35,023 bases of DNA from JBGTLA01 sp041744375 (GTDB lineage Bacteria; Actinomycetota; Acidimicrobiia; Spongiisociales; ZC4RG35). Shown one piece after another: positions 14,694 through 21,750 of the stretch (the first letter of the stretch is position 1; each line of letters opens with the position of its first letter). Below the pieces are notes generated by a model that was not told where the DNA came from, ran no database searches, and saw only the letters and a program-made list of their open reading frames with translations. The translations under genes and the position numbers were made by a program. The stretch covers positions 1 through 35,023 of the forward strand of contig JBGTLA010000105.1 of the NCBI GenBank assembly GCA_041744375.1, read 5' to 3'.

Positions 14694-15880
14694 CCGGGTC
14701 AGGTCCGCTGGCCGGGGTCAGGGTTGTCGAGTTCGGCAACCTCATCGCCGTTCCCTACGCCGGAATGCTGCTGGCCGACCTCGGGGCTGATGTCGTGAAG
14801 GTCGAGCCTCTCGGAGGTGACCTCGGACGCGGCTTTGGCCCGTACGTGGCTGGGGAGGCAGCCTTCTTCTTGGCTGCCAACCGGGGCAAGCGGTCGCTGG
14901 CGATCGACGCCCGCCATGCTGATGGGCGCCTGTGGCTCGATCGACTCGTCGCCTCGGCCGACGTCATCCTCAACAACCTGCGTCACGGAGCCATGGAGCG
15001 GATGGGCTACGACGAAGCCGCAGTCCGCACACACAACCCCAAAGTTGTGTACGCCGTGGTGTCGGCGTTCGGCGCCGACGGGCCATATGCCGACCGGGCG
15101 GGGATCGACGTGGTCTTCCAGGCTGAATCCGGAATGGTGTCACTCACAGGCAACCCCGATGAACCTCCCCTGAAGACTGCCACCACCATCGGCGACTATG
15201 TAGCCGCCACCAATGCCGCCCTGGCAGTCTGCGCGGCATTGGTGGAACGGCACGCTACGGGTCGAGGACGTCGGGTCGAGATCAGCCTGCGCGACGGGCT
15301 CTTGGCGGTGCAGGCGGGTTGGTTCGCCCTCCATTTCGCCACCGGGTCACAGCCGGAGCGAACCGGCACCGCCTCACCGTATCTCGCTCCCAACCAGATC
15401 TTTCCCTCCGCCGATGGGCACCTAGCGTTGGCCATCGTCTCGGACCGCCACTTCCGGATCCTGGCTGACCGATTGGAGAGGCTCGACCTCGTCGACAGCT
15501 ATCCCACGAACGGCGCCCGCATGCGTGCTCGCCAGGAGCTGGCCGCCGAGCTCTCTGACATCTTCGCCGCCGAACCGACAGCTCACTGGGTGGACTTGCT
15601 CACCAGGGCCGGGCTTCCCGTCGGGCGAGTGCTCACCTTGCAAGAGGTCGTTGAGGACCCCCAGGTGATCCACAACGAGATGGTGATCTATTACGAGCAT
15701 TTGGCGGCGGGCCCGGTGCCCGCCATCGGCTCTCCCATCCGCTTGGACGGTTCGGCGGCGCGCTCGGCCGAGCCTCCGCCCACGCTGGGCCAACACTCGT
15801 CGTCCGTCCTGTCCGAACTGGGCGCCGATGCCGCCACCATCACCCGCCTGATCGATGAGGGCCGGGTCGTCGTATCGTGA
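14690..15880 (+). CDS. family III (CaiB/BaiF) CoA-transferase
   Basis: 396 residues matching CaiB/BaiF/Frc enzymes, which move CoA between carboxylic acids. Signature blocks: LAGVRVVEFGNLIAVPYAGM, LADLGADVVKVEPLGGDLGR, NRGKRSLAIDAR, ADVILNNLRHGAMERMGYD, YADRAGIDVVFQAESGMVSLTG (the family's D...QA.SG.....G core), and VEISLRDGLLA. The GTG start at 14690 overlaps the thiolase stop, with GGAGG just upstream. Substrate is unknown; the two flanking SDR-type genes and the thiolase point to an acid whose CoA ester is oxidised at the beta-carbon and cleaved. Racemase members of the family are similar, so that activity cannot be excluded. Confidence 0.93.
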   Translation: MTGSGPLAGVRVVEFGNLIAVPYAGMLLADLGADVVKVEPLGGDLGRGFGPYVAGEAAFFLAANRGKRSLAIDARHADGRLWLDRLVASADVILNNLRHGAMERMGYDEAAVRTHNPKVVYAVVSAFGADGPYADRAGIDVVFQAESGMVSLTGNPDEPPLKTATTIGDYVAATNAALAVCAALVERHATGRGRRVEISLRDGLLAVQAGWFALHFATGSQPERTGTASPYLAPNQIFPSADGHLALAIVSDRHFRILADRLERLDLVDSYPTNGARMRARQELAAELSDIFAAEPTAHWVDLLTRAGLPVGRVLTLQEVVEDPQVIHNEMVIYYEHLAAGPVPAIGSPIRLDGSAARSAEPPPTLGQHSSSVLSELGADAATITRLIDEGRVVVS

Positions 15881-16314
15881 GCGAGGTGAACTCTACCGAC
15901 GTCCCCGCTGCCGGATTCTTCAACCTCGCCTTGCCCCCGGACTCGGCCGTGGTGGACGCTCGCGCCGGCGCCACCGATTGGGCGTCGGCCAAAGGAGTCC
16001 TCATGGGTGCTTTCGAGTTGAGCCAGCAGGCCGCCCGGGCCGGAGCCCCCATCGTCTACTTGGTGCATTCCGACGATCTCCTCGGCCGCAGGGGCGCGCC
16101 CTCGGCCATGGTGGCGAACGGCTTGCTGGCGGCGGCGCGCACTGCGGCCATCGAATTGGCCCGCTCAGCCATCTCGGCCAACGTGCTGGCCGTGGGCGAC
16201 GACACTCCCCATGAGACGGCAGTCCAGTGGATCCGGCACCTGGCACAAGCCGGCGGGCCCACCGGCGAGCTCGTCCACCTCGACCAAGGACATCTCGGTA
16301 AGGCTCTGTCGTGA
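15877..16314 (+). CDS. short SDR-like pseudoenzyme
   Basis: 145 residues. The second half aligns with the C-terminal part of short-chain dehydrogenases, including its own neighbour. MVANGLLAAARTAAIELARSAISANVLAVG corresponds to MSKGGVVGLTRAMALDLAPSVRVNAIAPG, and GGPTGELVHLDQG to the final ITG...V.GG segment. The Gly-rich nucleotide loop is missing. The catalytic Tyr and Lys positions (Y138 and K142 of the neighbour) are Ser76 and Ala80. It therefore cannot be a classical dehydrogenase alone. It starts at ATG 15877 inside the CoA-transferase stop and its own stop overlaps the next SDR. A regulatory or structural partner of that SDR is the natural inference, as in BbsC/BbsD; a decayed duplicate is the alternative. 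Confidence 0.75.
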   Translation: MSEVNSTDVPAAGFFNLALPPDSAVVDARAGATDWASAKGVLMGAFELSQQAARAGAPIVYLVHSDDLLGRRGAPSAMVANGLLAAARTAAIELARSAISANVLAVGDDTPHETAVQWIRHLAQAGGPTGELVHLDQGHLGKALS

Positions 16315-17000
16315 AACGAATTGCGGTGGTGACCGGGGCCGCACGTGGAATCGGTCGGGCCATCGGCGAGCGACTGCAATTGGAAGGGTTCACGGTCGTC
16401 GGAGTGGACATCGGCGATGCTCTGGCCGACACCACTTTCGAGCCTGTGCAGGTGGACCTCACCGAAGAGGCCGGCATAGAGGAGGTGACGGCCGCAGTTA
16501 CGAGAATCGACGGTGCGCTCATGGCGCTCGTCAATAACGCGGGCATCACCCGCGATGCACGCCTCATCAACCTGACGTCGGCCGACGTTTCCGCCGTACT
16601 CGACGTCAACCTGGGCGCCGCCTACCGGCTCAGCTCCACGCTCGCACCTCAGTTGGCCGAAGGAGCATCCATCGTCAACCTGGCTTCACGGGCCTATCTC
16701 GGGAACTTCGGCCAGTTCAACTACTCGATGTCCAAAGGCGGGGTCGTCGGCCTGACCCGGGCGATGGCGCTCGATCTGGCTCCTTCGGTGCGGGTCAATG
16801 CCATCGCCCCGGGGCTCATCGCCACCGAGATGTCGATGTCGATCCCCCGCGACATCCGCACCAAGATGGTCGACGGGATCCCGCTGGGACGGATGGGGGA
16901 GCCGTCCGAGGTCGCCGACCTGGTGGAGTTCTTGACACGCCCCGGCTACATCACCGGACATGTCTTCGTCGTCGGCGGGGGCCGCAGCCTCGCCCGGTGA
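16311..17000 (+). CDS. SDR family oxidoreductase, FabG-like
   Basis: 229 residues of a classical short-chain dehydrogenase. TGAARGIGRAIG binds the cofactor, NNAG is at about 75, N100 is present, and the catalytic set is S126, Y138 and K142 (YSMSK). D33 at the end of the second strand suggests preference for NAD(H). The C-terminus ends GHVFVVGGGRSLAR. It is the last gene of the thiolase operon, starting with GTG overlapping the stop of the SDR pseudoenzyme. Given the thiolase and CoA-transferase, oxidation of a 3-hydroxyacyl-CoA to the 3-keto form is the likely reaction, although the FabG-type ACP reaction cannot be excluded from sequence. Confidence 0.93.
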   Translation: MKRIAVVTGAARGIGRAIGERLQLEGFTVVGVDIGDALADTTFEPVQVDLTEEAGIEEVTAAVTRIDGALMALVNNAGITRDARLINLTSADVSAVLDVNLGAAYRLSSTLAPQLAEGASIVNLASRAYLGNFGQFNYSMSKGGVVGLTRAMALDLAPSVRVNAIAPGLIATEMSMSIPRDIRTKMVDGIPLGRMGEPSEVADLVEFLTRPGYITGHVFVVGGGRSLAR

Positions 17001-17099
17001 CGGGCCAGGCGGGCACCGAGACCACCTGCAACCGCAGGCCAATTGCCGGGCCGCCAGTACGTGGGTGTTGCGACGGCCAGCGACATCAGTCCACCCCCC

Positions 17100-17105
17100 T
17101 AAGCT
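17100..17105 (+). promoter_or_regulatory. probable -10 element of the DUF2254 gene
   Basis: TAAGCT (TANNNT) ends seven bases before the GTG at 17113. The spacing favours 17113 rather than the GTG at 17107 as the start of a leaderless message. Confidence 0.4.
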
Positions 17106-17112
17106 CGTGTCC

Positions 17113-18393
17113 GTGATCACCAACGTGTGGGAGCGGGTGCGCGACAGTATCTTTCTCGTCCCCGCCTCGTTCATAGCTCTTCTTGCCGCCGCCTCCCTCG
17201 TTGCTCGTTACGTCGACAGCTCGCTCGGCGAAGACACGGCATGGCTGTTGTCCACGACGGTCGACTCGGCCCGGGCAGTCCTATCCGTCGTGGCGACGGC
17301 CACAGTGACCGTGGCCGCCATCGTCTTCTCCATGACCGCCGTCGTGGTTCAGCTGGCAACTAGTCAGTACTCGCCTCGGGTAACTCAGGGCTTCCTTCGC
17401 CAGCGCAATCAACAGATCACCATCGGCCTGACCGTCGGAACGTTCGTCTTCGCCTTGTTGGCGCTGACTTCGGTACGAGGGTCCGAAAGCACCCCGCAGG
17501 ACACGTACGACTTCTCGGTCACCTTGGCCGTGGTGCTGGCGGTAGCCTCGATGCTCGCCATCGTGTCGTTCATCGACCAGATCATGCGCAGCATGCGCGT
17601 CGACAGCGTCATCAACTCCCTGGCCGACGAGACCGAGTCGGCGATTCGAAAACTCCCGGACCGAGTCCCCATCGATGGAACGGTCCATGAACCGACCGAC
17701 ACCGCTTCCCGGACCAACATCGCCGCCTCGACACCAGGTTGGGTCCGCTCGATCGACGTGGATCAGATCCTGGCCGTGCTGCCGGGCGACACATCCGTTA
17801 GCTTGGGAGTGCGGGCGGGGGACTTCGCGATACCGGGCCAGACGCTCTTCTCGGTGTGGCCGGAGATAGGCGAGGAGCGAAGCCGAGAGGTCACCTCCGC
17901 CATCGATCTCGGAATGACGAGGACGATCCCCGCCGACCCGGCGTATGGGATCCGCCAAATGGTCGACATCGCCCTGCGGGCATTGTCGCCGTCCCTCAAC
18001 GACGCCACCACCGCGGCCGATGTGGTGCGCCACCTCTCGGTACCGCTGAAGACGGTGCTCCTGAGAGACCTCCCCGGCCGGGTCCTGGGCGACGAGCGGG
18101 GCAATCGGGTCTACATCGGCCGAGCGCTCACCCACTCCGACTACATCCTCGGCGCGTTGCGCGAGATTCGCCTCAACGCTACCGATCAGCCATTCGTCCT
18201 GAGAGCGTTGCTCGAGACCATCGGCACGCTCGTCGACATCGTGGAGGCTGCCGACCACGCCACCCGGAGCTCGGCTCTCTACCGGGAGGCCGACGCTACG
18301 ATCGAGGTAGTCCGTGCGTCCTCGATGCCCGAAAGAGACCGTACAGACCTGCTCGCCTGCGCTCGCGAGAGCGGGCTGACATCGACGAACTGA
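17113..18393 (+). CDS. DUF2254 predicted membrane protein
   Basis: 426 residues. Four membrane segments occupy about residues 13-185: FLVPASFIALLAAASLV, VLSVVATATVTVAAIVFSMT, IGLTVGTFVFALLALTSV, and VTLAVVLAVASMLAIVSFI. A soluble C-terminal region of about 240 residues follows. The blocks VVVQLATSQYSPRVTQGFL and ALSPSLNDATTAADVV are typical of DUF2254. The family is found widely in bacteria and has no established function. It follows the SDR operon after 107 bp that hold only a weak hairpin (17025-17038), and appears to be a separate unit. GTG at 17107 is an alternative start two codons upstream. Confidence 0.88.
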   Translation: MITNVWERVRDSIFLVPASFIALLAAASLVARYVDSSLGEDTAWLLSTTVDSARAVLSVVATATVTVAAIVFSMTAVVVQLATSQYSPRVTQGFLRQRNQQITIGLTVGTFVFALLALTSVRGSESTPQDTYDFSVTLAVVLAVASMLAIVSFIDQIMRSMRVDSVINSLADETESAIRKLPDRVPIDGTVHEPTDTASRTNIAASTPGWVRSIDVDQILAVLPGDTSVSLGVRAGDFAIPGQTLFSVWPEIGEERSREVTSAIDLGMTRTIPADPAYGIRQMVDIALRALSPSLNDATTAADVVRHLSVPLKTVLLRDLPGRVLGDERGNRVYIGRALTHSDYILGALREIRLNATDQPFVLRALLETIGTLVDIVEAADHATRSSALYREADATIEVVRASSMPERDRTDLLACARESGLTSTN

Positions 18394-18430
18394 CGTGGAT
18401 TAGCGCTGCCAGGAGCGAGTTTGGAGAGGG

Positions 18431-18483
18431 CTGTCGCGACAGGGACCGACCGATCACGGCTCGACAGACCGATCACGCTCGAC
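18431..18483. repeat. palindrome and short direct repeat between convergent genes
   Basis: A perfect 12-bp palindrome CTGTCGCGACAG (18431-18442) is followed by two near-identical copies of GACCGATCACG(G)CTCGAC at 18448-18465 and 18467-18483. It lies between the convergent DUF2254 and MaoC genes, so a terminator role is possible, but no T-run is present. Confidence 0.6.
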
Positions 18484-18503
18484 CGGCCGTCCATCGGCGC
18501 ACC

Positions 18504-18956
18504 TCATCGGTAGTAGTAGCGGGACAGCGTCTCGGCGATCATCGCCGGACGCTCCTCACTCTCGCGCTCGATGGTCACCACTCTCTTCACCTGCAGGGCC
18601 CCTCCGGCTTCGGAAACCGACGCCAGTACGACCCGGGCCCGAATGCGACTCCCGGAGGCCACCGTGCCGGTGAACCGCACACGGTCCAGGCCGTAGTTGA
18701 TCCCCATGGTCGGCTCGCCGACGTCGAGCTCGACGTCGCGGGTGAGGGCCACCACCAGCGACAGCGTCAGGAAACCGTGGGCGATGGTCGTAGCGAACGG
18801 ACCCTTGGCAGCCCGGGCTCGATCGACGTGTATCCACTGGTGGTCTTCGGTCGCATCGGCAAAGGCATCGATCCGGTCCTGATCGACGGTGAACCAATCA
18901 CTGACCCCGATCTCGGTCCCCACCAACGGTTCCAGGCGATCCAGTGCTTCGTGCAT
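18504..18956 (-). CDS. MaoC-like (R)-specific enoyl-CoA hydratase
   Basis: A 150-residue single hot-dog domain with the hydratase-2 motif DQDRIDAFADATEDHQWIHVDRARAA; D38 and H43 are the catalytic pair. It continues with GPFATTIAHGFLTLSLV, the family's second conserved block. Such proteins hydrate trans-2-enoyl-CoA to the R-3-hydroxyacyl-CoA. The ATG at 18956 has no ribosome binding site but TAGCTT lies six bases upstream. It is divergent from the acyl-CoA carboxylase beta subunit across 55 bp that carry both promoters. Its substrate is not indicated beyond the acyl-CoA setting. Confidence 0.92.
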   Translation of the reverse strand: MHEALDRLEPLVGTEIGVSDWFTVDQDRIDAFADATEDHQWIHVDRARAAKGPFATTIAHGFLTLSLVVALTRDVELDVGEPTMGINYGLDRVRFTGTVASGSRIRARVVLASVSEAGGALQVKRVVTIERESEERPAMIAETLSRYYYR

Positions 18957-18962
18957 GGGGCA

Positions 18963-18968
18963 AAGCTA
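18963..18968 (-). promoter_or_regulatory. probable -10 element of a leaderless MaoC-like transcript
   Basis: TAGCTT on the minus strand (TANNNT) ends six bases before the ATG at 18956. No Shine-Dalgarno sequence is present. Confidence 0.5.
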
Positions 18969-18997
18969 ACGCACGCGTCGCGCTCGGGGGGCCCCAC

Positions 18998-19003
18998 TAC
19001 TCT
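18998..19003 (+). promoter_or_regulatory. probable -10 element of the carboxylase beta-subunit gene
   Basis: TACTCT (TANNNT) ends eight bases before the ATG at 19012. It shares a 55-bp divergent promoter region with the MaoC-like gene. Confidence 0.5.
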
Positions 19004-19011
19004 CAGTTGCA

Positions 19012-20610
19012 ATGCAGCCGCTCGCAACCAGAATCGAAACCCATTCACCCGAATACCAGGCCAACCGCGCCGAGATGATCGACAAGCTCGCCGAGTTCGA
19101 GACGCTCATCTCAGAGGCCCGCTTGGGTGGTGGAGACGCCTACATCGAACGACATCGCAGTCGGGGCAAGCTACTGGCCCGAGAACGCATCGAGTTGCTG
19201 CTCGACCGCGACTCGCCCTACCTGGAACTTTCGACCCTGGCCGGTTGGGGGACCGATAAACCTCTGGGAGCCAACGCCGTAACCGGAATCGGAGTCGTCA
19301 GTGGCGTGGAATGCGTCATCTCGGCCCACGACCCGACCTCCCAGGCTGGTTCGTCCAACCGCTACTCGTTGCGCAAGTCGTTGCGCGCTCAGGACATCGC
19401 CCGTGAGAACCGACTCCCCCTCATCAACCTCGTCGAGTCAGGCGGGGCGGACCTGCCCGACCAGGCAGAGGTATTCATCACCGGAGGCAAGTGGTTCCGC
19501 AACCTGACTCAGATGTCGAAAGCAGGGATCCCGACCGTAGCCCTCGTGTTCGGCAGTTCCACGGCCGGTGGCGCCTACGTGCCGGGAATGTGCGACTACG
19601 CCGTGATGGTCGATCGTCAGGCCAAAGTCTTCTTGGGCGGGCCTCCGCTCGTGAAGATGGCCACGGGAGAAGTGTCGACCGACGAGGAATTGGGAGGCGC
19701 CGAGATGCACTCCAAGGTCTCGGGACTGTCCGACTACTTCGCCCGCGACGAGCACGAGGCGATCCGCATGGGTCGCGACATCATCGCTCACCTCAACTGG
19801 CGAAAGCTTGGGCACGGGCCGACGATGCCTGCCGACGAGCCGATCCACGACCCCGACCACCTGCTGGGGATCCTACCCCGCGACCTGAGGGTCCCTTTCG
19901 ATCAGCGCGAGATACTGGCGCGCGTGCTCGACGGGTCCCGCTTCGAGGAGTACAAGGCGCTCTACGGAACTTCGATCGTCACCGGTTGGGGATCCATCCA
20001 TGGGTTCGCAGTAGGCGTCGTCGCCAACCAACAGGGTGTCATCTTCTCAGAGGAGGCACAGAAGACCACCGAGTTCATCCAACTCTGCAACCGCTACGAC
20101 ACGCCCATCATCTTCAGCCACAACACAACGGGGTACATGGTGGGCCGCCACTACGAACAACGCGGCATCATCAAGGATGGAGCAAAGATGGTCAATGCCG
20201 TCTCCAACTCGACCGTACCCCACATCTCCCTCATGAGCGGGGTGTCATATGGGGCCGGCAACTACGGCATGTCAGGGCGGTCCTTCGAACCCCGATTCGT
20301 CTTCGGTTATCCCACCCACAAAGTGGCTGTCATGGGTCCCAAACAACTCGCCGGAGTCATGTCGATCATCTCGCGAGCCGCGGCCGAGGCGCGCGGGGCC
20401 GAATTCGACGAGGAAGCCGATGCCCAACGCACGGCGCTCATCGAAGCCCAGATCGGCCACGAAGAACAGGCCTACTTCTCCACAGCCTTGGTTCGCGACG
20501 ACGGCCTCGTCGACCCACGCGACACCCGGGCGGTCTTGGGTATCGCTCTCTCCGCCACCCACTCCGGCCCCGTGAAAGGCACCGCCGAGTTCGGCGTCTT
20601 TCGGATGTGA
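19012..20610 (+). CDS. acyl-CoA carboxylase carboxyltransferase (beta) subunit, methylcrotonyl-CoA type
   Basis: 532 residues, the size of methylcrotonyl-/geranyl-CoA carboxylase beta subunits. The CoA-side half has HRSRGKLLARERIELLLD and VFGSSTAGGAYVPGMCDYAVMV. The carboxybiotin-side half has IIFSHNTTGYMVGRHYEQRGIIKDGAKM and SYGAGNYGMSGRSFEPRFVFGYP. YGAGNYGM.GR is characteristic of the MCC/GCC branch rather than propionyl- or acetyl-CoA carboxylases. It transfers CO2 from biotin to the acyl-CoA; leucine breakdown is the best guess. The partner biotin subunit is 1.1 kb downstream on the same strand, beyond two opposite-strand genes, which is unusual. The start is likely leaderless. Confidence 0.93.
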   Translation: MQPLATRIETHSPEYQANRAEMIDKLAEFETLISEARLGGGDAYIERHRSRGKLLARERIELLLDRDSPYLELSTLAGWGTDKPLGANAVTGIGVVSGVECVISAHDPTSQAGSSNRYSLRKSLRAQDIARENRLPLINLVESGGADLPDQAEVFITGGKWFRNLTQMSKAGIPTVALVFGSSTAGGAYVPGMCDYAVMVDRQAKVFLGGPPLVKMATGEVSTDEELGGAEMHSKVSGLSDYFARDEHEAIRMGRDIIAHLNWRKLGHGPTMPADEPIHDPDHLLGILPRDLRVPFDQREILARVLDGSRFEEYKALYGTSIVTGWGSIHGFAVGVVANQQGVIFSEEAQKTTEFIQLCNRYDTPIIFSHNTTGYMVGRHYEQRGIIKDGAKMVNAVSNSTVPHISLMSGVSYGAGNYGMSGRSFEPRFVFGYPTHKVAVMGPKQLAGVMSIISRAAAEARGAEFDEEADAQRTALIEAQIGHEEQAYFSTALVRDDGLVDPRDTRAVLGIALSATHSGPVKGTAEFGVFRM

Positions 20611-20632
20611 ACCGCTCCCTTGCTTCCTCTCG

Positions 20633-21298
20633 TCAGCGGAACTCGAGAATCACGTCTCGGTAGCCGAGGCTGAGCAGAAAGTTGGTGATCACTTCGCGGG
20701 CGTTCTCCTCGGCGGACTCGAGGATGCCGGCTTCGAGAGCGGCCTGCTGCAGAACGTCCTCGGCCAGGCGGCGGGCATCGCTCTCGAGGCGGGGATCACC
20801 GCGCGTGAACAGCCCGGTGTCGCGGTCGAGGATCTGTGTCGCCTCGTTGTCGACGGCCACATATTGAATCTGAGCCGGGGGTATCTCGATCTCTACCACC
20901 CCATCCTCACCGAGGTCGAACGACCGGACCGACACCGAACTGAGATCGACTCCGGCACCGATGCGGGCCACGGCGAACAGCTGCAGGCTGTCACCACGTG
21001 CCCAGGAGAGAAAGCCGCCGTCGGTTCCCTTCTCGACGATCGTGTACTGGACCTGTTCCACCGTCGTGAGATTGGCGAGGTCCCGAATCGATCGGACGAC
21101 TACCGGGCCGATCTCTTCGAACGGCTCTGGCTCGAAGGCGGCCGTGAGGTCGCCGGGAGTCGGGATCGAATCGGCGACGTTGCGGATCCCCCACACCACG
21201 AGAGCGCCGAAGGCGACGAACGCAACGACCAGGAATATGAGCAGCGCCCCACCCACACCCAGTCCCCGGCGAGGGGATGGTGGCTGCTCCGTCGTCAA
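20633..21298 (-). CDS. DUF4230 membrane-anchored protein
   Basis: About 221 residues from a TTG at 21298 that overlaps the stop of the HTH gene (TTGA). A single N-terminal membrane anchor, VGGALLIFLVVAFVAFGALVVW, follows a short Arg/Pro-rich tail. Residues about 65-215 match DUF4230: VRSIRDLANLTTVEQVQYTIVEKG, ARIGAGVDLSSVSVRSFD, VEIEIPPAQIQYVAVDNE, and a C-terminal helical part ending VITNFLLSLGYRDVILEFR. The fold is exposed outside the membrane or in the cytosol depending on topology, and function is unknown. The frame stays open upstream to 21655 but that stretch is a shadow of the HTH gene. It is coupled to the HTH gene and convergent with the carboxylase beta subunit. Confidence 0.82.
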   Translation of the reverse strand: MTTEQPPSPRRGLGVGGALLIFLVVAFVAFGALVVWGIRNVADSIPTPGDLTAAFEPEPFEEIGPVVVRSIRDLANLTTVEQVQYTIVEKGTDGGFLSWARGDSLQLFAVARIGAGVDLSSVSVRSFDLGEDGVVEIEIPPAQIQYVAVDNEATQILDRDTGLFTRGDPRLESDARRLAEDVLQQAALEAGILESAEENAREVITNFLLSLGYRDVILEFR

Positions 21299-21630
21299 CC
21301 GAGCAGATCCCGAAACTGCCGGAACCGTGCCAGGCCTTCGACCTGACGGATGAATCGCTCGGACCGGCGGAACTTCTCCCCGATCTCGGAGTGTGTCTGG
21401 CCTTCGGCCCGCATGGCCACCACCCGCCGCTGCAAGGGGCTGAGGAGGTGCTGGCGATCCCCGGACCGGCCCGGTCGGGGCAACTGTGTCCACTCGATGA
21501 TCTGTGAGACTCGCTCGGGGCTCTTTCGCACCCGCCGACCGATCTCGGTGTCGGGAACTCCTTGGCGGCGCATGGCCAGCACTCGGCGTTCGAGGGGTCG
21601 AAGATGGCTGTGGGAGGTCGAAACGGTAAT
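21295..21630 (-). CDS. small protein with two tandem HTH motifs; start uncertain, possibly ATT
   Basis: The protein contains two similar helix-turn-helix units about 47 residues apart: LRPLERRVLAMRRQGVPDTE (continuing IGRRVRKSPERVSQII) and LSPLQRRVVAMRAEGQTHSE (continuing IGEKFRRSERFIRQVE). They resemble LuxR/sigma region-4 type HTH. No effector domain is seen. AGGAG lies five bases before an ATT codon at 21630, and a TAGGTT -10-like box lies at 21654-21659. This supports an ATT start and about 111 residues. The frame is open to a GTG at 21747, but that extension has no ribosome binding site. Its stop overlaps the DUF4230 start, so the pair is likely one functional unit. Target DNA is unknown. 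Confidence 0.65.
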   Translation of the reverse strand: MTVSTSHSHLRPLERRVLAMRRQGVPDTEIGRRVRKSPERVSQIIEWTQLPRPGRSGDRQHLLSPLQRRVVAMRAEGQTHSEIGEKFRRSERFIRQVEGLARFRQFRDLLG

Positions 21631-21653
21631 GGTGGCTCCTCTCGTCGACCCCC

Positions 21654-21659
21654 AACCTA
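21654..21659 (-). promoter_or_regulatory. possible -10 element of the double-HTH gene
   Basis: TAGGTT on the minus strand (TANNNT) would start transcription about 16 bases before an ATT codon that has AGGAG five bases upstream. It helps to decide between the ATT and the far-upstream GTG start. Confidence 0.35.
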
Positions 21660-21750
21660 TCCGAACCAGCCGTCTACCGCTCAAACAGACCGCTGCGACC
21701 ACCAACGCAACGAACGCCGGTTGTCGGGCACTAGCGTCCGGGGTCACGTC

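Noticed and set aside
20633..21655. A 340-residue version of the DUF4230 protein
   Set aside because: The first 119 residues are Arg/Pro/Ser-rich and run antiparallel in frame-space to the HTH gene; the protein-like part begins at the TTG at 21298.
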